Position numbers and translations under genes: made by a program. Below the pieces are notes generated by a model, which was not told the origin of the DNA, searched no databases, and saw only the letters and a program-made list of their open reading frames with translations. This document shows, piece after piece, positions 33,890 through 46,144 of a stretch of DNA of 64,000 nt (position 1 is its first letter; each line of letters starts with the position of its first letter). This DNA is from Lyophyllum atratum (taxonomy: Eukaryota; Basidiomycota; Agaricomycetes; Agaricales; Lyophyllaceae), in contig JACGCN010000048.1 of the NCBI GenBank assembly GCA_014905825.1, positions 248,001 through 312,000 on the forward strand, written 5' to 3'.

Positions 33890-33973
33890 TGATCCCTACC
33901 CGATTTGAACGGATGACTTTGTGGAAGTTCCATGGATCTGGAATCACACACTCTACCACTGAGCTAAGGGATC
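33890..33973 (-). tRNA. tRNA-Trp (CCA anticodon) with a 12-nt intron
   Basis: Acceptor stem GATCCCT/AGGGATC is fully paired with discriminator A. The D-arm is GCTC...GAGT, the T-arm ATCCG/CGGGT with loop TTCAAAT, and A-box and B-box are intact. The anticodon loop reads TTCCAGA with CCA at 34-36. A 12-nt intron after position 37 carries TGGAA, complementary to the anticodon region, as in other intron-bearing tRNA-Trp genes. The mature length is 72 nt. The anticodon stem has one A-C mismatch (31/39). It stands about 130 bp upstream of the VEFS-box gene start. Confidence 0.9.
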
Positions 33974-34291
33974 GATGCCAAGAGGTCATTTATTCGCGCA
34001 GATCAGTCCAAAGCATTATCATATAACATTCGCGAGACGTTATTACACACGTCTGTAGGAGAGATTGATCCATATTTCAAGAGACGCTGACGCGCAGCCA
34101 ATGCAATAGTATATTGAAGTAAAAAATGCACAGAGATCAGTGTGGTGTAGTTTGGAAACCCATAATGTGTGTGTATGAAGTAACATCCTTGGAAATCCCA
34201 CAAAATAAGGAAATTAAGTACGACTAGTCTTGCCTTGCGAGATGTATGCCAATGACCAGGGGTAGGACAGATGAGGTAGGTAGGAGAACAT

Positions 34292-37200
34292 CTAATCGTA
34301 GTTCAGTTTATCATCACCCCCACCCGCGGGCGGTGGCAGTGAGGAGTCACCGCGTCTAGGAAAGTCATGGTCCCGCGGATGCGTTGGTAGCAAGCCTTGG
34401 GGCGCGGAAGGCCGCTGTGGGAGGCCTGACGGGAGGGGCGGGCGTGGTCCGCCACGCCAGTCATCTCTCCTTTGATCATGACCATGGCTAGGGCCAGGTC
34501 CACGGCCGCGATTATTAGGATTGATATTATGGTGCGGAGGCGGTGGGCCACGCCCGCCTCCGCCGTTGAACCTAGGTTGTTGGGGAGGATGGGGGTTGAG
34601 GTGAGGGTTCCGTGTGTAGGGGTCTTGAATAAAGCCAGCGAGTGGGAGCCCGCCGGATCCATGTTGAGGGCCATGAGAAGGAGGATGAGGAGGGTACGGC
34701 ATATTCCCACGAGGAGGGTTGCGATGCATGGGTGGGCCGTGTGGGGCGTTAAAGTCGGGACCTGGCCGGCCGCGAAATGCTGGGTTGTGAAGGTTGTGGG
34801 GTTCATGAGGTGGGAGGGGTTGTACGTTCGCTGGAGGATGGTGGTTACGCTGCCCGCGTTTGTCAAATTCGTGCGAGGCCTCGTAAGATGGCAACCTGCA
34901 GATACGACATGATCAGACGGGGTAAAGAGACGTAAAACGCATACACACGTCTTCGGGTCAGCAGGAAGTGGGTCTGTCCAGAAGTAATCATGATTAAGGG
35001 CCTGAGACGCCGTGATGCGTTCTCTCGGGTTGCATGTCAGCAGCTTGTCCAACAGATCGCAGGTCTCAGAGCCAACACTGATACGACACGGAACATTGAA
35101 TCGGCCAACCGGTCAGCTCGCGTGAGCGATCAAAGACGCAGTTCCACCAACCTTTCATATGTCTGTCTTATCCTCCTCGAATGCGTCTGGAAGCGTTTGA
35201 CCCCTTCACACCCGGGAAGAGCATCGTAGTGTGGCCAACTGTGCTGATTCGGTGAGCCACATAGCTGCCATATCTTTTCGAGCTGGTCCAGGTCTGAATT
35301 TCCAGGAAGGATGGGTCTTCGAGAGAACATTTCACCAAGCACGCAACTATAGAGGGCAGCATTTAGCACGTGGTGAGGCAGGGATGCTGTTTTCCATACC
35401 CAATGCCCCACATGTCGACTTCTCCACCATACTGTCGGGCGCCCATAAGAAGCTCGGGCGGTCGGTACCACCGTGTCACGACACAATTAGTATACTTGCG
35501 CTCTTTGACCCGGCCGTCGATACTGTTTCGAGTGACGTTTACGTCGAAGGCACGTGCAAGACCGAAATCAGCTATCTGTAGGGATCCAGTGTTCGATATG
35601 AGCAAGTTGGCGGCCTTCATGTCTCGATGGAGAATATGGTTCTAGGAAGGAAGTGTCAATTATAGGAGATAGTATCAATGCGATGGACGTACATGATGCA
35701 TGTACTCCGTTCCTTCGAGGAGCTGCTTCATGTACAACTTTATGTGACTGGGTTGCAGTTTCACTCGATCATTCTCCAAGAGACCTGCAAGATCATGGTC
35801 CATGTACGGGAAGACCATGTAAACGGACAAGGGGTCTTTTGAAGTACCTGTCTCAAGATTAGCCAGACTTCAGCGGAAATACTTTGAAGGCTTACTTCGC
35901 ACGACAAACATATCCAGGATGTTGACGATACATGAGTGGCGCAGAGCCTTGAGGATCTTGATTTCTCGCAGAGCAGTGACAGGCATGCCTTCCTTCTCGT
36001 TGTGCATCAGAATGCGCTTCAGCGCAACTATATTCCCCGTCTCCTTGTGGATGGCTTTGTGCACTTCACTGCGAAACAATATTTTAAAGGGGCTGTCGAG
36101 ATTGAAAATAGTAGCACCGCTTACCCAAAAGTCCCCTCTCCGAGTTTCGTCGTCACCTCGTAGTCTGCTTGCATCCCACAGCCCCCGAAAATCCGCCCGT
36201 ATGCCTCCATCTCCTCCTTCTTCGACCTCCGGATAGGCTCGCGTCTTCGCACAGACCGGACCTTGGGCGCTAACGGCGTCAGCTGTTCTGGCTTTGGCAG
36301 TCCTAGGTCCTTCTCCACCTTCTCCACTCTTTTTCTCTCTAAAGGATTCGCAAGGACGTTTATTGCAGAAGGGAGCGGCAACGGTGTCGGCGAATGGACG
36401 TCCCTTGGTGCTGCCGGGCGTTTTAGAGGGATGACGACCGTTTTATGCTCTTGTGGCAACGTCGCGTCTTTCACTAGTCGGCTGTCAGGTGGTGGAGGTG
36501 GTGGAGGCGTGAGGGCAGGAGGAGGAGGAGTGCTAGCCAGCTTGAGAGGCGGAGGTGTCGGCGGCAGTGCTGGAGGCTCCTGTGGCGGGGGGGAACGACG
36601 GACGGGTGAAGGAGATCTGGGGCGGTAGTTGTCCTGCCGTCTTCGGTCATATTCTCTATTATCATCATACGGCCGCTCATCCCGTCTACCCCACCGATTT
36701 TCGTCGTCTTCTCGGCGCGTGTACTCGCGTTCACGATAGTCATCCGCCGGATAGTGCGGGCCCGGGCGATAGTGACGGTCCTCGTTCGAGTCCCGTGGAT
36801 AATGCCGTTGGTCGTCATTGCCACGGTACCGTCGGTCTCTATCTCTATGCCCTCCGCGGTCTCTATCTGCATCGCGGTCACGTCCATAGCCCCCTCTCGG
36901 GGGGCTAAAAGTCGCCACTGGTGATCTGGGTGGAGGCAGTCGATGCTTATCCTGGCGATGGGACGAAGAAGGGGTGCCTGGGGAACGAGAAGGGGGGGAA
37001 TGTGATGACGGAGATCTCGGGCGCTCCCTGTCCTTGTGGTCTCGATAGTCTCGGCGTGGCGCATAAGGTCTCGACGACGATGAGCTGTCCCGGCTTTCAA
37101 AACTATTATCCCAGGTACCGGAAGGCCCAGAATGCGTAGGCCTCCGTCTAGGTTCGTCACGGCGTCCATTAAGCCGCCGCAAGTCCTCCAAAGACCTTTC

Positions 37201-37476
37201 GTAAACCCCTGGACCCTCCTTCACCTTTGGAGCGGACAACGTCGAACTACTCCTGGACGGCTCGTTCTTCTTTTTGAATGGAAAAGGAACTTTGCTCTTC
37301 GGCGTCGCAGTAACCGGTTTTGCGGGCAGGCATGCAGGCAGGGGAGGTAGAGTATGCCGAAACGGCTCTGCATCGTCAAGCTCACCCTCTTCAGGCGAAG
37401 ATGTTGCAAGCCTCTTGGTGGCCCTTTCTCCTGCTGGGGAGCTCGAAGCATGCCTCTTTATCGTCGTGGGACGCAT
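34292..37476 (-). CDS. BUR1: Cyclin-dependent kinase Bur1 (CDK9-like)
   Basis: Exons: 37476-36125, 36068-35896, 35847-35693, 35641-35400, 35346-35152, 35077-34949, 34895-34292; 949 aa. The catalytic subunit of the Bur1-Bur2 (P-TEFb-like) complex phosphorylates Spt5 and the RNA polymerase II CTD during elongation. A long Arg/Ser/Asp/Pro-rich N-terminal extension (residues 1 to about 435) leads to the kinase domain: glycine loop LGEGTFG, catalytic Lys in VALKRI, the CDK helix [17 protein letters not shown] (PITALRE-type), [18 protein letters not shown], and [18 protein letters not shown]. The C-terminus is Pro/Gly/Arg/His-rich. PITALRE-type helix, [10 protein letters not shown] before the T-loop and the tails favour Bur1/CDK9 over cell-cycle CDKs. 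A longer in-frame upstream extension exists; the start [12 protein letters not shown] was chosen as the first good ATG. Convincing. Confidence 0.92.
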
Positions 37477-38469
37477 TGGCAAATGCTGAGCAGAGTGAGC
37501 ACCGTGCTCGCCGTCGACGGTAATGTAATGGTAGTGGAAGGAGAAGTGAAACTGACGTAAGCCGAAATTGCTGTTTCTTGTGCGGCTCCTCCGGCTCAAC
37601 TGCACGGCCTCAACAACTCCCTCGTATCTCCTCCAGTATCACAATCACCGCTAAAGTGTCAAGATATCCTTGACCGATCCTCACGCCCTAGCCCTGGGTT
37701 CAAATGCTCAACAGTGTTTGGCGCCGTCTTCCGCCATCGATTTGAATCTGCCTCATGCTTTCATCTGGCTGTATACCTCCAAAATTGCACATGAAAGTAC
37801 GACGGCTCCCATCAAAGCTTTTTTGCAGCAGAGATAATCCAGATACGATTCGTTAACCATGATGATAAGTAAAAAGTTGAGTTGCAGGGCTGTGTGGTGT
37901 CAAACAAAGTTCCAGAGGAGCCTGTTTCAAGCATGACCAACCAAACGTCAATAAAGCGGTTTGCGGGTTGCCACTCCTGTGAGTCCTTAGCTCTGTGAGC
38001 ACTTCTGTATACAGTGTAGCGGCCCCAAGCATGTGGTACGCTCAAGATCTCGGCGAATCCAGATGTTCATTGCGACTCATTGCGACTTACTTACGTTGCG
38101 AATCATGAACGCTGAGCGCCTACCAAGTGCTAGGTTCGATCAGCGAATGTACCTTCCTCGAGGCAGGAGTGTGACCCGACAGCGTCTATACGGTAATGGT
38201 GCTGACCCCGAATGGCATACCTGAAGTGTATATAATTGCAAGTTCAGTGCTCTACACAGCCATGGCAAGCTGCTCCTTTGTTTCGAGCACAAGAAAGCTG
38301 CCATTCACAGCAAACCACGAGGTGAGCTTCCACTTCTCCTTTTTACGAACCTCGCATTCTAAACAAGTTCCCAGTCACAGAAGCAACTAACGCCGCCCAC
38401 GTTGCCGGCCATTAGCGCTTCAGCTTATAAAGTAGGGATGTTTCATTCTCCTCTCTCCCAATCCCCAAC
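37477..38469. other. Divergent promoter region between BUR1 and BTB gene
   Basis: About 1 kb with no supported coding exon. A GGTTCAAAT box near 37700 is not flanked by a foldable tRNA. Confidence 0.5.
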
Positions 38470-40182
38470 ATGGAGCGACTCAACGCCGATTCTTGGTCCC
38501 TCGGAGACACCCCCAGCGTCACTTCCTTTTTCAAGTTGCCGCTCACCGATGGACACTCGCCGGACATTGACAAAGGCCTCATCTTCACAGGTAGCTGCGG
38601 CTTAGGTTGGCGCTTCGCCGTCTCCGCTATGCACGCCGATAGTCGAGAACAAATGTGGGGCGAGGCTCGGACTGTTCAGAAAACCGCCTACCGCATCTAC
38701 TTTGCGCCTCATCTTGTCGCCACTGCGGACCTTGGGGATCTATCCGTATCCATCATCACTGAAAACCTCTATCAACATGTAAATGGCTCCACTACCATTT
38801 CGCTCCCTACATCCTCTGAAAAGATACCACTTGCTTCATACTTCTCCACCGAGAACTTCACTGGAAATGCTACTGTAGCGATTCAAGTCAATCTACAATC
38901 TTCCTTTAGCCTGTCCCCCATCAGCGAGCCCCCGCTCCCCAAATTACAACAGGCCCTCTGCAACTCGCTTGCAGGTGAAGAATTTGGGGACATAAAATTC
39001 TACTTCTACCCGCGTCGCAACGCCCAGAACGCGGCTAGTCCTGCCCAACCGCAAGTCATGTTTGCCAACAGTTCACTCTTACGAGGCTACTGCGCGTATC
39101 TGGATAAGCGTATGTTACGTCACTTATATCTCCATGCATTCTCTCATTCCGCCGAATTCCAGTACTTGACACGAAGGAAGATACAGTGATGAGCCACGAT
39201 GCAGCTAATCTGACATCCGGAGCGTACGACTATGACGAAGATAGCGATCTTGACTCGGATGAAGGAGAAGAGGAGGCTGATTACCAGGAGATCGGTATAT
39301 CTGCTGGGAAGGAGGCCGGGTCTGAGGCAAAGGAAAAAAGAAAGAAAACCTGTCAATCAGGAGGAACCGAACGAGCGATACTCATCAGCGATACCGCCTT
39401 CAAAACGTGGGTGTCTGTTTTCTAAATTCTTACCTCTCTTCTCTTCGCTGACGGAACTCGCAGTTGGAAGTCTTTCGTATTTTATCTCTATACGAGAGAA
39501 ATGAACTTGAGGCCCTTAACTTCTCGTGTAACTTTCGAGGGTCCGCCGCCGTCTTCTGGTGCTCCATTGCCGCCAGGCTTTGAATCCAATGTGTCCGGCG
39601 TGCCACCTCAGTGCTCACCGAAATCCATGTATCGACTTGCTACCAAGGTACGTCGGATAAGCCTCCAGTCCAAACCCGAACTAACCGCCTGGTGTATATG
39701 CTACAGATCGGATCTTCAGAACTACAAGCCCTCGCTTTGGCTGCTATTGCCCGAGATCTAACAGAGGATAACATCGTCCACGAAGTTTTCACTCGATTCA
39801 CATCCATGTATGTGTGGTCTCTCCTTGTTGTTTGCACCACTCGATCCATGCTTAATGATCTACAGGTATACCGAAGTTCAGAAAGTCGAAGTGGATTACC
39901 TGATCTCGCACCTAACCGCGCGTGTATTTGGGGACCTCCTGGAAAAGATGAAGAACGTCGTCAGTGGGAGCCTGCCGCATTGCTTCGATGTCGTTGCAGC
40001 CATTATGCACAAGATGAATACGCGTGGGAGTCATACAGGTACTGTGTCGCGATAATGGATGGGTCGTCACGCGCTAATGAGTGCATTTATGAACAGAAAA
40101 TTTACAAGTACCAGACGTCCCAACACCGTTAGCCACAACGGGTAAAAAAAAAGTGGTAAAACGACCAATTGTATCTGTCTAG
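38470..40182 (+). CDS. BTB/POZ-domain protein with MATH-like N-terminus
   Basis: Exons: 38470-39109, 39163-39406, 39464-39647, 39707-39807, 39866-40038, 40097-40182; 475 aa, all phases consistent. Residues 1 to about 160 have the beta-rich spacing of MATH-like modules in fungal BTB proteins (FFKLPL, GSCGLGWRF, YRIYFAPHL, VAIQVNL). A BTB fold follows: FGDIKFYFYP, a VMFANSSLLRGYCAYL half, an acidic insertion (YDYDEDSDLDSDEGEEEA), then ILISDTAFKTWKSFVFYLYT and a helical KIGSSELQALALAAI part. BTB proteins of this architecture are usually Cullin-3 adaptors or unassigned. The acidic insertion inside the BTB fold is common in agaric members. The C-terminus is basic (TGKKKVVKRP). Substrate is unknown. 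Confidence 0.8.
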
Positions 40183-40623
40183 GAGAGACCTAGGGCGCCC
40201 TGTGTCTGCTAGACTAAGGGCGACTTAAAATGACCCGGATACATACTTCAGACGTCCTTTCATGTTTATATTGGAACTCCATATTACAGTGATATGGCAT
40301 AGAAATGGTGCCAAGTCCGGGATCTTGAGTACTTGTACTCTCAATTTCTGGAAGCGTAAATCGAAGTAGGGCCAAGCGGAAGTGAATTGCCTTTCGAAAA
40401 CCCTCAACTTCATGATCAAGACTATCCTCAGTATCCTCACGACATGCGATCGACGTAGAAGAGTGGAATCGATTAATCAACATTAGGAAAACGCGAAAAT
40501 CTACTGAGTATGAATAACTGTGCTCTAATGGTATCCTGCATACGCTCTAAGGTTTTTCTATGCTTCTAGCTTTTCTATGCTTCTATCCCAGCTACGATCT
40601 ACATTTCATACCCCACTTCCCCC
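40183..40623. other. Gap between convergent BTB and helicase genes
   Basis: About 440 bases with both 3' untranslated regions; no gene seen. Confidence 0.55.
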
Positions 40624-42905
40624 CTACCTCCTCCCAGGCCCCCCCGAACCCCTTCCTCGTCCCGCCGGCGGCCCACCCGGCGCCCTCCCCCTCCCCGCTC
40701 CACCCGCCCCGCCCCTCTCCACCATCTTCGTCTTCACCACATTCATCCCCTCCACGCCCTTCAACCCCATCTTCCCAATCAACTTCGTCTCCATCTCCGG
40801 CAGCAGCCCCCCCTCCCCGCCCACGCCCCACCCCAGCGCCTCCCGAACATACGCCCCGCCCGCCCTGACGAGCCCCGCCTTGTCCCAGCGCAGCAGCTTC
40901 GTATGCGAGTTGTAGTATCCGAGCCACGCGCGGTATGCCTGGGCCTTGGTGTCCTCGTCCACGCCCCGGCCTGCGGGGAGGGTGCGGGAGAGTGCTTGGG
41001 CGACTTCGGTGCGCTCGGAGGCGAGGGGGTCGGCGGCGGTAGATGGGGTAGAGGCGGCGGCGGTGAATTGGGGGTCGGGGGTGATACCGAAGGGGCGCAC
41101 GTCTTTCTGTTCCAAGAAGCGTGCCTCGGCTGGGTCCAGAACGATGATACCCCTCCCACCTTGGCCGGCTCGCGCAGTGCGTCCGAGGCGGTGGATGTAC
41201 TGCTCTGAGGACGCAGGAAGGCCAAGCTGGACGACGAGAGTCACACTACGGGCGAAGGTGCAATTAGCAGAGGCGCATTGTGGTGGATTATAAGAGAGAG
41301 GGCAGCGTACCCAGGGAAATCCATCCCTCGTGCAGCCACATCGGAGCTGACCAGAACCGCCTCCTGTGCATCCTTGAACCTCGCACTAGCCTTGCTCCGC
41401 GCCTCCTGGCTCTTGCGCGAATGAAGCTCGTACACTGGCGGGAGCCCGGGGAGACTTGCAAGCAGCTCATAGGCAAGCGAGACGTGGCGCGCTGTGGGGA
41501 AGAATACGATCGTCTTTGACGTCGACAGGGCTGCGGCTGCGGGTGCAGGTTGCGAGGCGGGGACGTTGGAAAGAGTTGGCTTGGAGAGGGAAAGAGCTTG
41601 CGGGGTGACGGAAGGGAGAGCGTGAGTGAGACGTTCTTGTCGCAGGATGTGCAGGGCAAGGGGCAGGGTATTGGCGAATGGGGTGACGATGTGGGTTTGT
41701 GGGACTAGAAGGCGCAGAAATAAATGAGTATACGTGATATGGAAGAATGCTGGGCGACAAACCATGTTCGTGGGTGTTAACTTCGTCCTCGAGTAAAGTG
41801 GACACAAACGCATGGTCGGCGCTCAGGGCCTCCTTCGCAACCTGTTCCAGACGTAAGATAGATATCCTGTTCAAAAAACATTCGAGCACTCACTTCCTTA
41901 ATCTCCTTACTAATCGTCGCACTGAACAGCATCACCTGCCTGGGCGCAACTTTCCTATTTGGGAGGGCAGCTAGGATGCCTGAGAGCTCGCGGCGGAAGC
42001 CCTGGTCAAGGAGGCGGTCGGCCTCGTCATACACAAGAGCTTGAAGGCCACGAAACTGGGCAGCGACTTCATGGGTGGAAATGTTGTCATGAAGACGGCC
42101 TGGGGTGGCAATGAGGATTGTGGGAGGTTTCTTGAGGAGGGTGTTGAGAGATTGGTTTGCCCTGGGAGAACAGGTGAGTGCTAGAAAGGAGGACAAGATG
42201 GAAAAACGTACTTGGTTCCACCAATAACGTGACCGACAGTGAAGTTTTTATGGTGCTTGAGCAGCAGTTTGGCCTCTTCCTCGATTTGGAGGGCGAGCTC
42301 GCGTGTGGGAGCTAAGACGAGGACTGAGATGCCTTGAAGAGGCGTTCTGGCCTTCAGGAGGCGCTCGATAGCAGGAAGGAGGAATGCAATGGTTTTTCCA
42401 GTGCCGGTCTTGGCCTGCACGAGGAGATCTTTGCCAGAAAGACCGAGCTGGAGCGATAGTGAGCGCCCATTAAGATATAGATAAAGCTAAAAGGACATAC
42501 GTCTAAGGTAGCCGCCTGAACGTCAGACATGAATTCATGCTCGATACCAGCCTTAGACTGGGCCGAGAGGTTGGCGTCCTGGAACTTGCGGTCTGAGAAA
42601 TGGCGAGATGCTGACGGTGACGCAGGACGCATGGTGGGAGTTGCAACAGGCGGGTTCACTGGAGCTGGAGCTGGGTTTGTTTTGAGCTTCTTGGCGGGTC
42701 TAGGCGAAGGAGCGGCGGCACTGGTACCCACAGTGGTGAAATTCGCGGTATCGCTGGCAAGGGCAGCTGTGGCCATCGAGCGGGATTCTTCGGTACGTGG
42801 TCGACGGTAGCGGGGAGGCATGGCGAGAGTGAGAAGGTGGGCCGTAGAGAATCTAGAGAGAAGGAGGTGACTACGCGTTGCTGTCAATCGCGACACGGTG
42901 TACAT
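40624..42905 (-). CDS. MSS116: Mitochondrial DEAD-box RNA helicase, Mss116 type
   Basis: Exons: 42905-42501, 42447-42212, 42161-41894, 41841-41763, 41704-41311, 41245-40624; 667 aa. ATP-dependent RNA chaperone; in yeast it promotes mitochondrial group I/II intron splicing and translation. The N-terminus (MYTVSRLTATRSHLLLSRFS) is a basic, acid-free mitochondrial presequence. Helicase motifs in order: AKTGTGKT (I, about residue 150), PTRELALQ (Ia), TPGR (Ib), DEAD (II), SAT (III), VFFPTARH (IV), ARGMDFPG (V), HRLGRTARAG (VI). The C-terminal tail is long and Gly/Arg/Pro-rich, as expected for unwinding-assisting basic tails in this family. An insertion of Ala/Pro/Ser residues lies between the two RecA domains. 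A close alternative is another mitochondrial DEAD-box member; the family level is certain. Confidence 0.88.
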
Positions 42906-43316
42906 GTAAGAATGTCAACGAAAATAAAATCTTCGACGCGTGGTGTCATCATGGATCTTATCTTATCTGATGGCGTCGGAGTCGGACCTGGTCCATCTGG
43001 TCAACGATTCATTCTACACCTGGGGCAGGTGCTACTACGTGCATTTCGAGTAGTTTGATTATAAACGGTCGTCTCTTAAACAATCGCGTAGTTGAAGAAC
43101 GTACATTGGCACCTACTATTTGTTGGCATGGCGACTTATTCAGTTTTCTACGTACGTGAAAATTAAATAATTGGGTTATGTTATTGTCTATGTGTAGCTC
43201 TTGTAGACTAACAAAAGTTCAAGTATGTGCCTGTCCCGTAGCTTCGTCTGCCCCAGGTGCTATCTACTTTGCTCTTCGATACCCTTCATCTTATACCACC
43301 AAATTTTTGACAGACT
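42906..43316. other. Divergent promoter region between helicase and Nudix genes
   Basis: About 410 bases; no coding exon or RNA gene recognised. Confidence 0.5.
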
Positions 43317-44203
43317 ATGTTGCATTCTCTCAATAAAATACCCCCAGGACTCGAAGGAAATCTGAAGCGCGTCCTGAGTGGCGGTGACGATCTCGATTGG
43401 ATGCCATTCGAGAAGAGCAAAAACTATACGAACGCGTTTATTGTTCAAGATGGAAAGGCATGTGCCTGCATCTACTAATAATAGCCAAAGAATATGACGG
43501 ATCCACCGCCAGGTTCTACTAGGATACAAGAAGCGTGGTTTTGGAAAGCACAAGTGCGAGATCCTCATCCGTCTGCCTACAGAAACTACCATTGCTAGCC
43601 AATTGTCCTTTGGCGCGTAGATTCAACGGGTTTGGTGCGTGCCACGTCAGGGACTGAAAGATCAGGGGGCTGATTCGACGCCGGGCTTCTTAGGCGGGAA
43701 AGTAGAAGATGGAGAGACCTCCCGAGAAGCAGCTTTGCGTGAACTCGAGGTAGTACGTGGCTTCATTATATCCTCAGATTGACTTCTACGTCCTTCAGGA
43801 AGAAGCTGGGATAACGGCACCCCTCGAATATGCCGGCACCCTTCTCTTCCTTAGCGAAGGGGCAGACGTAGCATTCCACATTGAAATTTACCGCGCAGAC
43901 GAGTATTCAGGTGTTATCACAGAGTAGTCCCTTTTCCTTGATTGCGTTCCATCGTTGCTCACACTTTTCCGTCCTAGAACAGACGAAATGCGGCCTGAAT
44001 GGTTCTCCATCCCTTCAACCGACTCACAAATCCCCGGGTCCGGAGCTCCTAGCATCCCATTCGAACAAATGTGGGATACAGATCCTTACTGGCTGCCGCT
44101 CCTGTTCTCGAAGACAATATTTGTTGGAAGGGCAGATTTCAAACAGGAGGGAGATGTCTTCTCTTTGCATAAATGGTGGTTTGGAGTTGCTGCTGATGTT
44201 TGA
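43317..44203 (+). CDS. Nudix hydrolase, MTH1/NUDT1-like (oxidised-nucleotide diphosphatase)
   Basis: Exons: 43317-43457, 43513-43553, 43621-43634, 43694-43749, 43799-43910, 43983-44203; 194 aa. Hydrolyses nucleoside triphosphates such as 8-oxo-dGTP to monophosphates, cleaning the nucleotide pool. The Nudix box GGKVEDGETSREAALRELE continues EEAGI and matches G-x5-E-x7-REU-x-EE-x-GU completely. MTH1-like context: VLLGYKKRGFGKHKFNGFGGK before the box, and MRPEWFSI, MWDTDPYWLPLLFSKT, VGRADF after it. Intron 43458-43512 uses a GC donor (GCATGT), and exon 3 is only 14 nt. A longer N-terminus than human MTH1 (about 35 extra residues) is present. Substrate is inferred from family. Its 3' end lies 124 bp from the convergent D-amino-acid oxidase. 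Confidence 0.87.
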
Positions 44204-44327
44204 GTCCGTTGACGCATTTGGAACTTACTGCAACAAAATGGAATTTTCTCCTGCTGTGAATTCCGAAAGACTAATGACGGACTCGTCGAGTGCTCAACAG
44301 GAATTTGCGAGTACCAAGAAAATGTAC

Positions 44328-45839
44328 TCATTTCTTCAACGCGCTTTCCAATAGGTCGAGCGCCATCGATGCCGAGCCCCAAGAAGAGATATATCCGTAC
44401 CCTCCATGTCTGCCCAATGTTTTTCAGCGGCAGAATAACGTCCAGGATGCACGGCTCACCCATAATTATGCACGATCGGTACTCCCTTGCGTTCTTCCAC
44501 TTCTAACCTGATACCACCCTTTCTCCCCGGTCTTAGACCACAGCCCTCTTCGATAACAATGGCGAGTACATCCTCTAAGCCTGGTTCACGCACGGCGCGA
44601 ATCTCTGGAGGTGCAATCTCAGGACACAGTGCCAGGGCGCGCTCTAGGATATCACGAGTCGTCTCCGGTCGTGGATTGGGATACCTATGCCTTCCTGTGA
44701 GCTCATAACGCCGGAGTTAAGACTCTGTATTACGAACCAATCATCGCGCTCAATAGTCCCACCCACAATAACCTAAAGGAGCGACAAGATCAACGGTCCT
44801 CCACGCTGCGACCCAAAGTGAAAAAATAAACCCACATCTCCAGATCTCCGTGGCATAACATACGTCCACGTCCCACTCGCAGAGCTCACCGTCCTCCCAA
44901 ACCGAACCCAAGGCGCCCTCAACAAAACCGTCTGTCCCCGGATAGGATACACATCTCCATCCTCCACTCCGCCCAGCGTGCGCGCACCAAGCCCTGCACA
45001 CACCACAATAGCGTCCGGAGGCGCGGGTCCCCCTACCCGCGGGTCGACGGCGTACACGCCTCCTTCCACGAGCTGGTCGACATGCTGCACGGATCCCCGT
45101 ACCACAGACCCCCCGCTCGCTATGAAACGGGATATTAGATATTTCAGATACACCGGCGTGTCGATCGTAACCGTGGTGAAACCGATCCCGTGAACCGCGT
45201 TCGGGGGCCAGGTACTCTCAGGCAGGATTCTGTACTTCAGACGCATCACGCAGAGAAATCAACCTTACTGTCCCAGTCGCGAGGGTGAAAAGAATGTACT
45301 TACATCGGGCATCATCTCGAGGACATCAGGCTGCGGCCGTTCCTCACAGTGGTATTCTTCTTGGTTTAGTCGGAGAAAGCAGTCCTCGGCGGGACTTCCT
45401 GGCGCGGATAGCTCCCACATTTCATCGAAAGTTTCTCGGTCCATTTCTGCAGCAGGAATTTCTTTTGAACCGTCTTGGCCTCAGGCGCAGATGTTTCAAC
45501 GTACTTCTTTGTCTTGTGTCGTTCCCGGCGAGACTGACATGATGCGCACCCTTTCCATCTCCGTATCAATACACTTGACTTGAAAGCTGCTAGTGGAAGA
45601 GAGGATGAAGGCGCGACTCACCGCCCAATGGCTAGTGTACTTGATAGTCTTGGGATCGCTAGGGAGTATCTCGGCGATGATGGCCACATCGTACCCTCCT
45701 GTTTCCTGGATCTTTATCGCAGTCGTGAGGCCGATTACACCTATGTTGGCGAATTGAAGAGCAGTGGAAGATAGTGGCGTAAACGTAGGATCTTACCTGC
45801 TCCTAGGACGATGATCTTCTTCGTTTCAGCGACTGCCAT
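44328..45839 (-). CDS. DAO1: D-amino-acid oxidase, copy A
   Basis: Exons: 45839-45797, 45740-45622, 45550-45505, 45446-45304, 45234-44836, 44772-44738, 44684-44460, 44409-44328; 363 aa. FAD-dependent oxidative deamination of D-amino acids to keto acids, ammonia and H2O2, usually peroxisomal. Landmarks: dinucleotide-binding VLGAGVIGLTTA, TSHWAGAHHVSLAGN, VVCAGLGARTLGGV, PIRGQTVLLRAPW, the block WYPNPRPETTRDILERA, EEGCGLRPGRKGGIRLE with the substrate-binding Arg region, and NYGHGGYGYISSWGSA. The C-terminus (ESALKK) is not a classical SKL-type PTS1, so location is uncertain. It is about 300 bp upstream on the same strand of copy B's 3' end, making a tandem pair. A canonical TATA box sits 50 bp before the start. 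Identification is firm; substrate preference is not readable. Confidence 0.93.
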
Positions 45840-45888
45840 ACGATCGAGAGGTGATAAGTGGTGGTCAATCGAATACCAAACTAACTCC

Positions 45889-45898
45889 TTTTATATAG
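45889..45898 (-). promoter_or_regulatory. TATA box of D-amino-acid oxidase copy A
   Basis: On the minus strand CTATATAAAA, matching TATAWAAR, 50 bp before the copy A ATG. This placement leaves room for only a very short 5' untranslated region. Confidence 0.55.
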
Positions 45899-46144
45899 AT
45901 CTACGCTTGCCGCGGCAAGTGATCAGAAGATCATAATTTACCATTCGGTGTATGCGCTTCTTCTGGATCTTTGGTCACCTGTGTTGTAGCAATGCTTCCC
46001 CGCATTATACAAGGCACAGCGGATCACCGACATGGAGGATTACCCGGCGATGTGGGTTGTGCAGCATCACGAAAATGCACCATTGAATCCGATGGTAGTA
46101 GTCGGTATATCATATTTAGGGATATATGTTTCTTCAAATTCTCA

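Noticed and set aside
37650..37720. Possible tRNA from a GGTTCAAAT box near 37700
   Set aside because: The flanking bases do not form a T-stem or acceptor stem.
40592..40927. Gly-rich minus frame and Pro-rich plus frames over 40560-40930
   Set aside because: They are alternative frames of the GC-rich tail of the mitochondrial helicase.
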